A stretch of 64,000 nucleotides of DNA from Lamellibrachia columna (GCA_963662155.1 OY759261.1:39024496-39088495); one strand, 5' to 3'; shown: positions 23,010-34,625, counted from the first letter of the stretch. The notes: generated from the letters alone by a model not told the origin. Numbers and translations are program-made.

Positions 23010-24612
23010 TGGTGTGGCCGTCCCGTGTATTACATGATCTACATACAAATGTGGCCTTCCCGCGTATCACATGATCTACATACAAGTGTGCCGGTCCCGT
23101 GTATTACATGATCTACATACAAATGTGGTCTTCACGCGTATTACATGATCTACATACAAGTGTGCCGGTCCCGTGTATTACATGATCTACAGAAAAGTGT
23201 GGCCGTCCCGCGTATTACATGATCTACAGACAAGTGTGGCCGTCCCGTGAATTACATGACTTACAGACAAGTGTGGCCGTCCCGTGTATTACATGATCTA
23301 CATAAAAGTTTGATCGTCCCGTGTATTAAATGATCTACATACAAGTGTGGCCTTCCCATGTATTACATGATCTACAGAAAAGTGTGGCCGTCCCGTGAAT
23401 TACATGATTTACAGACAAATGTGGCCGTCCCGTGTATTATGTGATCTACATACAAGTGTGGCCGTCCCGTGTATTACATGATCTACAGAAAATGTGGCCG
23501 TCCCGTGTATTACATGATATATAGACAAGTGTGCCGTCCCATGTATTACATGATCTACAGACAAGTGTGGCCGTCCCGTATATTACATGTTCTACAGACA
23601 AGTGTAGCCGTCCCGAGTATTACATTATCTACAGACAAGTGTGGCCGTCCCGTGAATTACATGATCTACAGACAAATGAGGCCGTCCCGTGTATTACATG
23701 ATCTACAGAAAAGTGTGGCCGTCCCGCGTATTACATGATTTACATACAAATGAGGCCGTCCCGTGTATTACATGATCTACAGAAAAGTGTGGCCGTCCCG
23801 CGTATTACATGATCTACAGAAAAGTGTGGCCGTCCCGTGTATTACATGATTTACATACAAGTGTGGCCGTCCCGTGTATTACATGATCTACAGAAAATGT
23901 GGCCGTCCCGTGTATTACATGATCTACAGACAAATGTGGCCGTCCCGTGTATTACATGATCTACAGACAAGTGTGGCCGTCCCGTGTATTACATGATCAA
24001 CATACAAATGTGGCCGTCCCGTTTATTACATGACCTACAGAAAATGTGGCTGTCCCGTGTATTACGTGATCTACAGACAAATGTGGCCGTCCCGTGTATT
24101 ACATGATCTACACACAAGTGTGGCCGTCCCGTGTATTACATGATCTACATACAAGTGTGGCCGTCCCGTGTATTACATGATCTACAGACAAATGTGGCCA
24201 TCCCGTGTACTACATGATCTACAGACAAATGTGGCCGTCCCGTCTACAGACATGTCTTGCCGTCCCGTGTATTACATGATCTTCAGACAAATGTGGCTGT
24301 CCCGTGTATTACACGATTTACAGAAAAGTGTGCCGGTCCCGTGTATTACATGATCTACAGAAAAGTGTGGCCGTCCCGTGCATTACATGATCTACAGACA
24401 AATGTGGCCGTCCCGTGTATTACATGATCAACAGACAAATGTTGCCGTCCCGTGTATTACACGATCTACAGACAAGTGTGGCCGTCCCGTGTATTACATG
24501 ATCTACAGACAAATGTGGCCGTCCCGTGTATTACATGATCTACAGACAAATGTGGCCGTCCCGTGTATTACATGATCTACAGAAAAGTGTGGCCTTCCCG
24601 TGTATTACGTGC
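23010..24612 (+). repeat. 37-bp minisatellite, unit A
   Basis: About 43 copies of a 37-bp unit with GTGGCCGTCCCGTGTATTAC and ATGATCTACAGACAA. Variants include GACAAAT/GACAAGT, ACAGAAAAG and TACATACAA. Unit B has about 15 copies. Confidence 0.96.
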
Positions 24613-25195
24613 GATCAAGATGAAGGCCAATCGATTCACATTTTTCCGATTGCACGAGGAGTACAAATCAAACTGTTGCAAAATAGCTTTAGTATATATA
24701 AAACAACATTTTGAATTGTAATTTATTCACCGCGATTGGCGATTTTTGCATCCCCCTTTATTTTGGTTGGATTTGTTATCATCACATTATAATTAATTAT
24801 CAAGACACAGCTAATTGACGCACACCTGCTCTTGTTCCTCAAATGAGAATAGTTATAACATACAAACGTGGGGCATTGCCAAAAAGTACTCTCATACGTA
24901 AGTTAGCTAATGGCAATGATTTTATTGTCACACGAACAATATTCACCCAGGAAAGCTAAGGCGGTTACATTGTCCGATCTTTGGCATGTTGCAGTATGAA
25001 GTGGATTTGAAAACGTTTATGCAGTTTGGTGAAGACGTTCTTTAAACACCGTCGACGTATTAATATTTTGCGAAATCTGGTAATGTTTAACATAAACGCA
25101 TTTGCGACATGAGTAAAAGAGCTGAAGGTAAGTGATGTTCACCAAACTGTTCAGTACTTGTGTAACATATTTATTTGTTTGTCACATATTCTTAC

Positions 25196-25480
25196 AATCA
25201 GGCAAAACGTTAACATGGCCATTAATGGGAAAAACAACTGTGGTCTGTGCCCTTCCGTCGTCAGCAGAAAGTTCCACAACGTCTTGTACTTGTACAATCC
25301 TACTGTCGAGTGAATGCAGGGGAGGGAACCCTGAGATGTAATCGTCCTCTAAATGAAAGCCGCACATCATCGATACACTATGTCTTTGTGTACTTTTCTT
25401 AAACTGCATTAGTTTCTTTGTAGTCAATCCAACACGCAAACAACAGTAGACCCCGCCAGCTTGTAAAGGTGTTCCTTCAT
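25196..25480 (-). CDS. Candidate internal exon, minus strand, unknown domain (copy A)
   Basis: A 285-bp stretch on the minus strand, bounded by an acceptor (CATTCACATAG) and a donor (GTAAGA). It is open throughout and symmetric in phase (1-1), as is usual for extracellular domain exons. It reads EGTPLQAGGVYCCLRVGL, then KLMQFKKSTQRHSV, MMCGFHLEDDYISG and IVQVQDVVELSADD. The AGGVYCC and LSADD stretches suggest a small beta-rich extracellular domain (Ig-like or C1q/TNF-like are guesses only); I do not recognise the family. Copy B has lost frame. It lies just inside inverted end 2 of unit A. Confidence 0.45.
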
Positions 25481-25489
25481 CTATGTGAA

Positions 25490-25722
25490 TGTTGGGTTAT
25501 TAATGATGACTGATGTAGGTATGCTTCAACGCAAGCTTTAAACCGACTAATTACGACTAATTGTGCACAGTTAAAGTAATCTCAACACCAAGACACATTT
25601 CCTGAGATGAAACGGCATCATTGTTTTCTGTCAGACAGAACGTTTATGGCTGTCAGACAAAATGTCCATTCATTGTTGTGTGGATAGCGGAAACATTTAA
25701 TCATGTTGTGCATTTCAATAGC
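25490..25722 (-). repeat. Inverted end 2 of the 5.2-kb segment in unit A
   Basis: Reverse complement of 20,557-20,777. A related single piece also lies at 29,380-29,465 (ATTACGACACATTGTGCACA), so this is a dispersed sequence and not only a pair. Confidence 0.75.
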
Positions 25723-25739
25723 ACTGCACTGAATCTTGC

Positions 25740-25860
25740 CGAGTGTAGGTGTATTTAAGCGTTCGTGCGTGCATGCACGCATGTGTGCACAGTTAAAGTA
25801 ATTTCAATGCCAAGACACATTGCGCCTTGCTGATTGTAGGTGTATTTAAGCGTTCGTGCA

Positions 25861-25892
<32 letters not shown>

Positions 25893-26010
25893 TGTGTGCT
25901 TGCGTGCGACTATATTTGAGTGAGTATATTTAAATTGTAGGTGTATTTAATCGTGTGTATATTTAAGTTGAAGTGTGTGGAAGAGTAGGTGTGCTAAGTG
26001 TGCGTGTGTA
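25740..26010. repeat. TGCG tract and GGTGTATTTAAGCG repeats, unit A
   Basis: Short repeats of TAGGTGTATTTAAGCGTTCG alternating with a (TGCG)n run (about 25,856-25,890). Unit B (47,405-47,560) has a shorter version. Confidence 0.8.
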
Positions 26011-26189
26011 TTTAAATATGTGAGATTTAAACACATTTTATACCACTCTTTATCTGCACATCGAACTATTAGCATTAATATAATCCAACTTGGTGTAATG
26101 GCAGGCTACATACACCGCACGCCTCAAAGACGTACTTTTAAATACACAATGTTCATGTTTGCACATTGCTCTTAGTCTTCACGATGTCC

Positions 26190-27150
26190 AACCTGCACTG
26201 TTCCTTAGCTAATGCTGCTTTGTGTCTTTTGGTTCTACAGCCTTCTTTAAGTTTGAAGAACATATTCCTATCAACATCCTAATAACCGTTCACTATTCTA
26301 AACACTTCTATTTGGTCTCCTCTTAGTGGTCTCTAGCGTTGTCAAATCACATTATAATAAGCGACTTTCTTAACTAAGGTCTCTTAATTCTGGAATAATT
26401 TAATTGCTCTTCGTTGTATTCTTTCTAGCTTGAATATGTCCTTTTTACGATACGGCCTTCATGCTTGAATACAATATTCCAAATGTGGTCTAACTATTGT
26501 TTTGTAAAAGGGTACAATTAGCTGTTTCTCCTTATACGTGATAGTTCTGCTAATTAGCCCTATAATTTGATTTCCTTTCGAAGCAGCAATCCCACATTGT
26601 TGTGAAACTTTCATGTCAGCACTAAATGTTACACCTAAGTCCTTTTCTTGTGTGGTTCTACGTAGTACAGCATCACCCATTTTATATTCTTCGTCCATGT
26701 TTCCATATCTTATGTGTATACATGTAGACTTCCCCAAATTGAATAACATTTGCCATTTTTCTGATCATTTAACTAATTTATCTAGGTCAGTATATGGCCT
26801 AATGCTGATCCCTGTGGTACCCCACTCAAAACAGATTTCCAGATTGAAATGTCACCATCTACTATCACTCTCTATCTTCTGTGTGTAAGCCACGTTTCAA
26901 CCAGTTGATTACATCATTACCTATGCCATGGGCTTTTACTAGCACTTTTTGATGTGGCACTTTATCGAAAGCTTTCTGAAAATCTTGTATACAATATTCA
27001 CTGGTGACCCTTCATCTATCCACTTTGAAATTTCTTCTAAAAACATGAGCGATTGGTTAGACATGACCTTGCTTTTAGGAACCCATGTTGATATGTATTT
27101 ATTAATTAATGTTTTACAAGGAATTCCACCATGTGGTCTCTAATTACTGT
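26190..27150 (-). mobile_element. LINE RT relic, minus strand, motif C lost
   Basis: CR1-like RT read from 27,150 downward: QHGFLKARSCLTN, SESF/KAFDKVPHQKVLVKAHG (motif A, about 26,940-26,990), LSGVPQGSALG (motif B, about 26,795-26,835), then directly DLDKLVKWSEKWQMLFNLGK, EKDLGVTFSADMKVS (about 26,605-26,647), VPFYKTIVRPHLEYCIQA, and after frameshifts ELRDL and EQCRLDIVKT near 26,190. The segment holding the FADD catalytic box between motifs B and the thumb is deleted. Its C-terminal end runs across the right border of unit A. Confidence 0.85.
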
Positions 27151-27269
27151 TTCGAGTAATGCGATACATGTGTCAGAGAACTGTCACAAACCGTCGGTGG
27201 AAACATGGAAGACATCCATCATTCGGAAAAAAGGAGGTTCGTTGCGTACTCGGTGAGCGTTGTATAAAC

Positions 27270-27885
27270 CACAGTGTCTCCTCCCTGACTTGCTATTTCT
27301 CACCGTCTCAGCAAACATATGTGAACTTTATAACACTGTCTCAGCATACGTTTCTTTAATTTATTACACTGTCTCTAGCCTGCGTTGCTGTTTGTCACTG
27401 TATCTGCATATATGCATGCACTTTATTACACTGTCTCCAGCCTGACTTCTGTTTGTTCAACATCTCAGCATACATTTGTATAATTTATGACACTATCTGC
27501 AGCCTACCTTGCTATTTCTCAAAGTCTCAGCATATATTTATTTATTTCATGAAACTGTCTCGAGTCTGTCTTGCTGTTTCTTATCGTCTCAGTATGCATT
27601 GATGTACTTTTGACACTGTCTCCAACTTGTCTTGCTATTCCTCACCGTCTCCGCATGCATTTCTATACTTTATGACACTGTCTCCAGCCTGCCTTCCTGT
27701 TTTTCACTCTCTCAGCACACACTTCTTTACTTTATGGCACTGTCTCCAAACTGTCTTGCTGTTTCTCACCGTCTCAGCACACATTTCTATATTGATGACT
27801 CTGTCTCCAGCCTGCCTTGCTGTTTCTCACCATCTAAGCGTGCACTTGTATACTTTATGACACTGTCTCCAGCTTGCCGTCCAAT
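27270..27885. repeat. 62-bp minisatellite
   Basis: About 10 diverged copies of a 62-bp unit with ACACTGTCTCCAGCCTGCCT and TGTTTCTCACCGTCTCAGCA. More substitutions than in the other arrays, so it is older. Confidence 0.9.
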
Positions 27886-28373
27886 TCCCCTCATATCAGC
27901 CCAGTACGTAGCTATAATACATAGTCACTACAACTCCAGTACACAGTTAGAATACATAGTAACTGCTAGAATACATGGCCACATCACCATCAGTACTCAT
28001 TTTAATACATAGTCACTACACGCTGAGTACACTACACTATCAGTACACATATCAGCACACTATAATACACAATAATAACTGCATCTCCAGTACGTAGCTG
28101 TAATACATAGTCACTACAAATACAGTAAAGAGAATACATAGTTACTACTAGAATACATGACCACTATACCCTCAGTACACTTCTAGAACACATAGTCACT
28201 ACACTCTCAGTACAAAGCTCAATACACAGCTAGAATACATGGTCACTATACTTTCAATACAAAACCAGAATACATAGTCACTGTACCCACAACATACAGC
28301 TAGAAAACATAGTCACTATACCCACGGTGCACTGCTAGAATACATAGTAACTGCACCCCGTCTTAATTATATA

Positions 28374-28530
<157 letters not shown>

Positions 28531-28977
28531 ACCACCACCACCATAGTTACTACACGCCCAGTACATCTAGAATTCATAGTCACTACACTCTCAGTACACA
28601 GCTAGAATACATATTCACTACACCCTTAGTACACAGCTAGAATATATAGTAATTGCATATAAAGTACGTAGCTGTAATACATAGTCACTTCAAGTGCAGT
28701 ACACAGTTAGAATACATAGGTACTGCTAAAATACATGGCCACTATACCCTCAATACAAAAACAGAAAACATAGTCACTACACTCTCAGTACAGAGCTTAA
28801 TACACAGCTATAATAGAAAGTCACTACACACTTGAATACACAACTAGAATGCATTGTCACTGTACCCACAGCGCACAGCTAGAATACATAGTCACTGATC
28901 ACTGTTCCCACGGTACTCCTAACTGTAGTCATCATCTAGCAGTGGTCATCTAGCAGTGGTCAAAGTTCTTTTTAATG

Positions 28978-28978
28978 G

Positions 28979-29047
<69 letters not shown>
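28978..29047. repeat. (AT)n microsatellite, about 70 bp
   Basis: Uninterrupted TA tract followed by a CAC-rich stretch. Confidence 0.97.
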
Positions 29048-29050
<3 letters not shown>

Positions 29051-29849
29051 GCATGCAACCGTGACCATCAACACCACCACCACCATCACTACCACAAACA
29101 CAACTACCACCACCTCCACCACCTACACAGCTATAACACATAGTCACTGCACCCTCGGTATACATCTAGAACACATAGTCGCTACACTCTCAGTACACAT
29201 CTAGAATACGTAGTCACTACACCCTCAGTACACAGTTAGAATTCATAGTCACTGTATATCCAGTACGTAGCTGAAATACATAGTCACTACAACTTGCCGA
29301 GTTGAAGTATGTGGCCACTCCATTCTACCTGTTAATGAACGATGCGGACAGGTCCTTTGATCTCTGTTAATGAATGCCATTAAGCCGATCAATTACGACA
29401 CATTGTGCACAGGAAAGATAACCTCAACGACAAGACATATTTTCTGAGACGAAACAGCCTCATTGTTAGTGCGTGTGTGTTCCCGTACGTAAGGCTTACC
29501 CAATCCTTGTTACCTGTCATTATGTCAATGATGAATCACCAAAACCCGCCCTTTACTTCGACGACGAAGTGCGTCATTGCTGAGCTGGTGTTGCTATTAT
29601 AGTAATCAAGGCGCCGGTAAACAAACTAAAATTGGTAGTGGAACATGCCCGTCCTCGAGGGGTGGGTGACGATTGAGCACCCCTTTTCGACGTTTTTTTT
29701 TAACTTAAAAAAATTCTGGGATATCGTCGAAATTCGTCGTCTTTATTTACTTAATCTCCATTGACACATTTACAATTAACCGCTGTAGGTAATCTGCTTA
29801 CAATTCAGTGCTACGAACTCCAGATGGCACGTGGTCAGTGAACCCACTG

Positions 29850-30060
29850 AGGGTCGCGGTGGCGCAGTGGTTAGAACATCAGACTCTCAATCGAGAGAAA
29901 CCTGTTTCGAATTCTATTGCAACCATTTGGGAACTTGGACAATTTCGTTTACTCCACATTGCTCCAGTTCACTCAACTGTATAAATGAATAATTGGCGAT
30001 AGACAGTGGTGGCTGTGTGAACGAGTAGTCTACTCGCAGTAATTCTCAGAGAAGTTAGTC
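29850..30060 (+). mobile_element. tRNA-derived SINE, copy in left arm
   Basis: The head has a pol III A box (TGGCGCAGTGG), an anticodon-arm-like ACTCTCAATCGAGAG and a decayed B box (GTTTCGAATTC). The body has GTTCACTCAACTGTATAAATG. Same family as 33,453 (+) and 32,690-32,880 (-). Confidence 0.75.
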
Positions 30061-30904
30061 CAAGAGTTTTATACAAAAATACAGTGAAACCTAAATGTTC
30101 AATACAACGTGCTTCTTTGCACCACAGATCCCTGAAAGTGTCCAAGATGGCGGCAACGCGTTGATTATCTGTATAACCTTCGAACCACTTATTCTAGTTG
30201 GCAAATGTTGGTATCTATGATAGGGTAGTCCACCATGTTCTTCCAACTAACACAAATAAAACATTGTGTTTTATTGGATTAATGTTTTTGACTGCAAACA
30301 TGTTCATTAATAAGACAAAATGCTATATTGTTTTTTTGGCAAAATATTCAGCTTATGCAGACCGTGTTAGGTGTGTTGCATGCGTAATGAGTGTTCATAA
30401 TTACACATTCTGATTTTGGAGTGTGAACTCAATACAAACTCCGTAATTCATGTCATATTCGATTGAATCGAATGTCTTGTTAGTTGCCTTCAAAATCATA
30501 ATTGCGTGAGAAAATGCACAGCAAGTTTTTACTAATACATATTTAATGCAGTGGAAAAATGTTAGCGTGGGCTGTGACGAAACAAATGCTCTATTGCAAT
30601 CCTCTACACACAGACACCGCTATTATGTTCATGTAACTATTGTACCGACCAAGATGCCGAAAAGCCAAGGTTTGTAACGGACTTTCATCCATAACCACAA
30701 CATAAACGCCGCAATTCCGATTATTTTTTATGTAATCGAATGTCTCCTTTAGTTTTCAAACGCCGTTAGGCTTCACAATCAAAATTGCGTGTAATTAGAA
30801 ATAAAACACACGAAAATACCTGGCGAAATGAACGACTCTAGACATAGACGACATTGTCATGTGTGTGTGGTTAATAGCGGCCAAGACGCCGTGAAACGGT
30901 TGCT

Positions 30905-31575
30905 CTGGGTGCACTGTTGAACTATATAAACAATTAACATTTAGTAAATGTGCAATATCTGACTATATAGACAGTGAACACTTTGTAAATGTGCAATATC
31001 TGACTATATTGACAGTGAACACTTTGTAAATGTGCAATATCTGACTATATAGACATTGAACACTTTGTAAATGTGCAATATCTGACTATATAGACAGTGA
31101 ACACTTTGTAAATGTGCAATATCTGATTATATAAACAGTGAACACTTTGTAAATGTGCAATATCTGACTATATGAACAGTGAACACTTTGTAAATGTGCA
31201 GTATCTGACTATATAGACAGTGAACACTTTGTAAATGTGCAATATCTGACTATATGAACAGTGAACACTTTGTAGATGTGCAATATCTGACTATATAGAC
31301 CGTGAATACTTTGTAAATGTGCAATATCTGACTATATAAACAGTGAACACTTTGTAAATGTGCAATATCTGACTATATTAACAGTGAACAATTTGTAAAT
31401 GTGCAATATCTGACTATATTGATAGTGAACAATTTGTAAATGTGCAATATCTGACTATATAGACAGTGAACACTTTGTAAATGTGCAATATCTGACTATA
31501 TAAACAGTGAACACTTTGTAAATGTGCAATATCTGACTATATAAACAGTGAACACTTTGTAAATGTGCAATACGA
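30905..31575 (+). repeat. 41-bp minisatellite from a SINE tail
   Basis: About 16 copies of GACTATATAGACAGTGAACA-CTTTGTAAATGTGCAATATCT. The same sequence occurs once in the tail of the SINE at 33,453 (GGCTATACAGACAGTGACTA... then GCAATACGATGCAATGATTG). The last unit of the array is followed by that same CAATACGATGCAATGATT, so the array is an expansion of a SINE tail module. Confidence 0.92.
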
Positions 31576-31951
31576 TGCAATGATTCGATCGACAACGTGA
31601 ATAATAAGACACAACAGTCTACTCTACGTTCACCAACAACAGTGTACCCAGAGCGACCGCTTCACGGCGTCTTGATCGCTATTAACCACACAAACACGTC
31701 AATGTTGTCTGTGTTTAGAGTCGTTCTGTTCGCCATGTATTGTCGTGTGTTTTTTCTAATACCACGCAATTTTGATAATGAAGACTAACGCCGTTTGAAA
31801 ACTAAAGGAGACATTCGAGTGCATAAAAACAATCGAAATTGAGGCGTTTATTTTGTGGTTATAGATGAAAGTCCATTACAAACCGTAGCGTCAAGGCGTC
31901 TTGGCCAATATAATAGCTACACGAACGAAATAGCGGTGTCTATGTGTAGTG

Positions 31952-32151
31952 GCCATGCGCTAGACCCCTGGTGGCAAGAGAGCGAGGGTGAGACCCAAGG
32001 AGACGTGGAGGAGATCAGTAGAGCGGGAGATGAAGGCTCTCGGGTGGAGTTGGGGCCAGGTGACGAAGCTTGTAACGGACAGGCAACATTGGGGTTCTTT
32101 GGTGTCGGCCTTATGTGTGATCCCGCACGAAGAGGATTAAGTAAGTAAGTA
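31952..32151 (+). mobile_element. 3'-terminal LINE fragment with target duplication
   Basis: 200-bp insertion in the right arm of the inverted repeat, flanked by the direct repeat ATGTGTAGTG (31,942-31,951 and 32,152-32,161). It ends with GGATTAAGTAAGTAAGTA, a short tandem tail typical of LINE 3' ends. The last codons read LMCDPARRGLSK. The left arm lacks it, so it came after the inverted repeat formed. Confidence 0.8.
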
Positions 32152-32689
32152 ATGTGTAGTGCATTGTAACAGAGCGTATGTTTCGTCACAGCCCACGCTG
32201 ACATTTTCCCACTGAATTAAATACATATTAGTTAATTCTTGTTGGGCATTTTCTCGCGCAATTATGATTTTCAAGCTTAAAGCCATTTGACAACTAAACA
32301 AAATATTCGATTAGATCAAATATGACATGAATTACGGGGTTCACACTCCATAGTTAGTATGTTAAAGTATGAATACTCATTACGCATGCATAGTCTGCAG
32401 CAAATGAATATCGTTGCCAACAAACAATATATCATTTTGTCTTATTGATCAAAATGATTGCAGTCAAAGACATTAATCCAATAAAACACAATGTGTTATT
32501 GGTGTTAGTTGGATAAAGCATGGTGGACTACCTTATCATGGACACCAACATTTGCCGACTAGAATAAGTGGTTCAAACGTGATATAGTTAATCAACGAGG
32601 TGCCGCCATCTTAGTCGCCATCTTGAATTCTGAGCTGAGTTCAACGTGGATTCATGGGGATTTTTAGTATGTTACTCTAGACACTTTCA

Positions 32690-32880
32690 CCGATCTGTGG
32701 CTCAAATAAAACATTCATTTATACAGTTGAGTGAACTGGAGCAACGTCGAGTAAACGAAATTGTTCAAGCTTCAACATGTTAGCAAAAGGATTCGAAACA
32801 GGTTTTTCTCGATCGAGAGTCTAGTGTTCTAACTACGCCACCGCAAACCTAAGTGGGTTCATTGTCCACTTGCCATGTGG
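32690..32880 (-). mobile_element. tRNA-derived SINE, copy in right arm
   Basis: Minus strand. The B box region is decayed (GGATTCGAAACAGG on plus). Partner of the left-arm SINE, as expected of an inverted duplication. Confidence 0.7.
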
Positions 32881-33094
32881 AGTTTTTTGCTTTGAATGGC
32901 AGTCAGATTACTTAGAGCGTTTAATTGTAAATATATAAATGGCAGTTAATAGAATAAAGGCGTCGAATTTCGTTGATTTCTCGGATGATTTCAGAATTGT
33001 TTTATGTTAAAAATATTTCGTCAAAAGGGGGTGTTCGTTCGACGCCGACCCCTGAGAGCGGGAGTGTTCCACAACCAGAATCAACTTTCATACG

Positions 33095-33450
33095 TGTTGG
33101 ATTCTATGATATGCCTAAACATGATCCAAAGTGCTCCTGCTGAAATATATGTTAATTGTGATTCCCGCTCCAGAACAACATAAACCTGCACCCATAACTT
33201 TGTTCATGTTATATTATCCCCTTGCATAGGCTTTAGCTATTTCAGAATATACGTGTATATTTTTAAAGTATATAAAAGCCATCTTCATACAAGTCTAATT
33301 TAAATAGAGCATAATTATACATGTAACTACTTCGAATTGTATTATTAAAAAGACAGTTAATTAATGTTTGTCGACTGTCAATTATGCACAGTTTACTTCA
33401 AATGATTGAATAGTGTTTAACATAATGGAAATCTGGCAAATAACAAGGTT
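33095..33450. other. AT-rich stretch, no gene
   Basis: Extra material of the right arm before a SINE. No exon or repeat seen. Confidence 0.4.
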
Positions 33451-33452
33451 GT

Positions 33453-33650
33453 ATGTGACGCGGTGGCGTAGTGGTTAGAACATCGGACTCTCAACCGAGA
33501 AAATCCGGGTTCGAATCTTTTTGCTGCGGTTTTGAAGATTGTGCAATTTCTTTCACTCCTGTTCACTCAGCAGCATAAAAGAGTAGCTGGCTATACAGAC
33601 AGTGACTACTTTGTATGTGCGCAATACGATGCAATGATTGGATCGTACAG
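33453..33650 (+). mobile_element. tRNA-derived SINE, best-preserved copy
   Basis: The head GCGGTGGCGTAGTGGTTAGA has a good A box (TGGCGTAGTGG); the B box GGTTCGAATC is intact at about 33,508. An anticodon arm (TCGG..CCGA) is visible. The body includes GTTCACTCAGCAGCATAAAA and the tail module GGCTATACAGACAGTGACTA. Not a functional tRNA gene: the 3' half and acceptor stem are missing. Confidence 0.8.
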
Positions 33651-33998
33651 CGTGAACTAATGTGCCTCAACATTCTACTTTCGCCAGAACCAGTGTACTC
33701 ACAGCGACAGGTGGCTGAACCGCCGCAGTTTCACGAAAACAACAATGGCGTCTGTGTTTAGAGTCGTCCTGTTATCCTTGATCACTATAATAGCAGCACC
33801 AGCTCAGCAACGACGCACTTCGTCGTCGAAGTAAAGGGCGGGTTTTGGTGATTCATCATTGGCGAGTGTAGGAGTTGTGAAACAAGTGCTAGTGACAGGT
33901 GACACGGATTGGGTAGACATTACCTACGGGCAGTGCCTTTGTTGCTTGCAAGGACAGCTATAACAGTCGGTGCCTCAGAGTTGCGGCGACAAGACATC

Positions 33999-34205
33999 AT
34001 GTTTCCATTAAACGCTCACTCGTTCCTGCTGACGGTGTTGTGCGCGCTGCTCGCTGAGAAGGGGCTAGCCATCACAGCGCCGGCACACTTCTACCCCTAT
34101 GGCCCAGACAACGACGATTCGATGGTACCGCCAGGCGAAAGGAGGTCGAAAATGTATGTGTCCCGTGATTTTCCATATCGTGGCAAACAAGCTTACTACG
34201 TTAAG
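33999..34205 (+). CDS. NIDO gene exon 1: signal peptide and domain start
   Basis: ATG at 33,999 is the first ATG in the frame. 69 codons end at TTAAG and a GTACGT donor, phase 0. Residues 1-24 (FLLTVLCALLAEKGLA core) form a secretion signal. The mature part HFYPYGPDNDDSMVPPGE is the usual lead-in to a NIDO domain (FYPYG, then D). This places the product outside the cell, in extracellular or shell/cuticle-type matrix. The four exons 1-4 have lengths 207, 249, 111 and 145 bp and join without frame conflict. No TATA box is certain; the upstream 100 bp is the outer arm of the inverted repeat, so the promoter may lie in repeat-derived DNA. Confidence 0.85.
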
Positions 34206-34231
34206 GTACGTATCTAACTGTTATCCCACAT

Positions 34232-34286
<55 letters not shown>

Positions 34287-34290
34287 GACT
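34232..34290. repeat. (CACG)n microsatellite in intron 1
   Basis: ACGC tetranucleotides, about 14 copies, 30 bp downstream of the exon 1 donor, followed by a CACA-rich stretch. Confidence 0.95.
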
Positions 34291-34344
34291 CACACAAGCA
34301 CACACTCACACAGGGTGGGAGGGATGGGGTGGGTGCCAGGGTTC

Positions 34345-34625
34345 CTGCTTCAGTTCACACAGCAGTATAAATGAGTATCTGGCTATATATACTGAACAGT
34401 TTGTAAATTTGCAATATGATGCAATGATTGGCTCGAACAGCGTGAACTAATTTGTCTCAACATTTTACGTTCGCCAACAACAATATACCCAACAGCCGAT
34501 GAACCGCCGCAGCTTCTCGGCGTCATGATCGTTATTAACCACACAAACACAACAATGACGTTTGAGTCTTGAGTCGTCCTGTTAACCATGTATTGTCGTG
34601 TTTTTTTTATTTTGACTTCACGCAG
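34345..34625 (+). repeat. SINE body fragment in intron 1
   Basis: Headless piece with GTTCACACAGCAGTATAAATG, one tail module and GCAATATGATGCAATGATTG. Downstream words match 31,640-31,780 and 33,650-33,770. Confidence 0.65.

Larger units (their letters stand above)
16880..26190 (+). repeat. Segmental duplication, unit A
   Basis: Matches 37,690-47,740 (unit B) in the same order and orientation. The left border is at TCGGAATCGGAAAAA and the right border at TTCACGATG. Collinear anchors: LINE fragment (17,600 / 38,430), 34-bp array (18,035 / 38,857), CBM14 exon (18,845 / 40,190), 49-bp array, inverted end 1 (20,557 / 42,440), ACGT-rich stretch (21,490 / 44,130), 37-bp array (23,010 / 45,755), minus-strand exon (25,196 / 46,905). 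The shared single-copy parts look roughly 85-95% identical by eye. Confidence 0.9.
29490..33905. repeat. 4.4-kb inverted repeat around a minisatellite
   Basis: Left arm 29,490-30,910 pairs with right arm 31,590-33,905. Outer 110 bp: left 29,497-29,605 matches 33,785-33,905 nearly perfectly (shared CACTTCGTCGTCGAAGTAAA on the right arm). Then 29,625-30,640 pairs with 32,150-33,090 and 30,640-30,905 with 31,640-31,935. The right arm carries an extra segment at 33,100-33,780 and a 200-bp LINE-tail insertion. Identity by eye is 75-90%. The loop is a 41-bp array. Confidence 0.85.

Noticed and set aside
31855..32148. 97-codon host gene
   Set aside because: Half is LINE 3' end inserted with a target duplication and half is inverted-repeat arm.
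33453..33530. Functional tRNA gene
   Set aside because: A and B boxes are good, but the 3' acceptor strand and T-stem closure are missing and it has SINE body downstream.
33745..33834. Separate signal-peptide exon (MASVFRVVLLSLITIIAAPA) with a GTAAAG donor
   Set aside because: The same sequence belongs to a repeated element (related copies at 31,697 and 34,553), its phase 2 exit does not fit the next exon, and exon 1 of the NIDO gene has its own signal peptide. It remains a possible alternative start.
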